Shown piece after piece: positions 7,333 to 7,602 of a stretch of DNA of 7,602 nucleotides (positions are counted from its first letter, which is position 1; the number at the start of each line of letters is the position of its first letter). The translations under genes were made by a program, and so were the position numbers. The notes beneath the pieces were generated by a model. It worked only from the letters and a program-made list of their open reading frames with translations. It was not told the origin of the DNA and made no database searches. This DNA comes from CAYMRB01 sp964392615 (lineage in GTDB: Bacteria > Planctomycetota > UBA8108). The stretch covers positions 1 through 7,602 of the forward strand of contig CAYMRB010000473.1 of NCBI GenBank assembly GCA_964392615.1, read 5' to 3'.

Positions 7333-7449
7333 CCGTGTCGGGGAGACAAGGAGAAGGGTCTAACTTGGGTCAACAGCCCACACCTGGGGTTCGTCTCACC
7401 TGTGAGGAAGATCGTACTCGCTCCGCTGCGCTCTGGAAAGAGGATTCTT
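7278..7449 (-). ncRNA. candidate structured small RNA, about 172 nt, low confidence
   Basis: The stretch between the two terminator structures has no convincing gene. On the minus strand AAGAATCCT (7449-7441) can pair with GGGGTTCTT (7286-7278) in 9 bp with two G-U pairs, which would close the ends of an RNA of about 172 nt followed by U residues. Inside are an 8-position helix with one mismatch (GGTGAGAC with GTCTCCCC) and the 6-bp hairpin on the 3' side. Size and closed-end layout recall 6S RNA, but no conserved 6S, SRP RNA or tmRNA core is recognisable and no promoter is clear. It could equally be an untranslated leader with chance pairing. Confidence 0.22.
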
Positions 7450-7467
7450 GGGCGACGTCGCGACACG

Positions 7468-7506
7468 AAAAAAGCCTCTTCGCGGCCAGGGCCGCGAAGA
7501 GGCTTT
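7468..7506 (-). terminator. intrinsic terminator of the initiator tRNA gene
   Basis: A perfect 16-bp stem (plus-strand arms 7471-7486 and 7491-7506) with a CAGG-position tetraloop is followed on the minus strand by an unbroken run of T down to 7468. It begins 6 bases after the CCA end of the tRNA. The shape is that of a strong Rho-independent terminator. Confidence 0.92.
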
Positions 7507-7512
7507 GAAACT

Positions 7513-7589
<77 letters not shown>

Positions 7590-7602
7590 TCATTGATTGC
7601 GT

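Noticed and set aside
7278..7449. Identification of the gap as SRP RNA, 5S rRNA or tmRNA
   Set aside because: The conserved GGAAGGAAGCAG-type SRP core, 5S motifs and the tmRNA tRNA-like end are all absent.
7233..7466. Minus-strand open frame of 77 codons in the gap after the tRNA terminator
   Set aside because: It runs through the second terminator-like hairpin and its run of T, has no Shine-Dalgarno, and its protein is featureless.

Overview
The window is GC-rich bacterial DNA in which every supported gene lies on the minus strand. Read in the direction of transcription (right to left), it holds an initiator tRNA-Met with a strong intrinsic terminator, about 260 bases without a gene that contain a second terminator-like structure, a secreted protein with a caspase/gingipain-like His...Cys signature and a C-terminal propeller-like region, a large modular secreted protein, a strong intrinsic terminator, and a secreted probable beta-propeller protein cut by the left edge.

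The host is most likely a member of the Planctomycetota or a close relative. This is inferred from three things: the doubled dockerin-like C-terminus of the large protein, with its Asn-Phe-Asn-Phe...Gly-Gly-Pro pattern and Cys-containing tail; the left-edge protein, which resembles hypothetical proteins I recall from planctomycete genomes; and the abundance of large secreted proteins of unknown role. None of this was checked by a search.

Layout: 1-1480, secreted propeller-like protein, C-terminus missing. 1506-1549, terminator of the large gene. 1595-4984, secreted protein of 1129 residues with three NPCBM-like modules, two BIG2 Ig-like linkers, one further Ig/PKD-like domain and a dockerin-like pair. 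4985-5186, intergenic region with a possible promoter overlapping a hairpin. 5187-7163 (or 7208), caspase-like candidate peptidase. 7209-7467, no gene; possible structured RNA. 7468-7506, tRNA terminator. 7513-7589, initiator tRNA.

The three proteins all carry export signals, so they act outside the cytoplasm, but nothing shows that they work together. A terminator separates the large gene from the left-edge gene, and a 202-base gap separates it from the peptidase candidate. The large protein looks like a carbohydrate-binding or surface-attached protein that could dock to a cohesin-like partner. No cohesin is present here. The most interesting points are the non-canonical dockerin loops, the caspase-like motifs fused to a propeller-like tail, and the possible structured RNA beside the tRNA.
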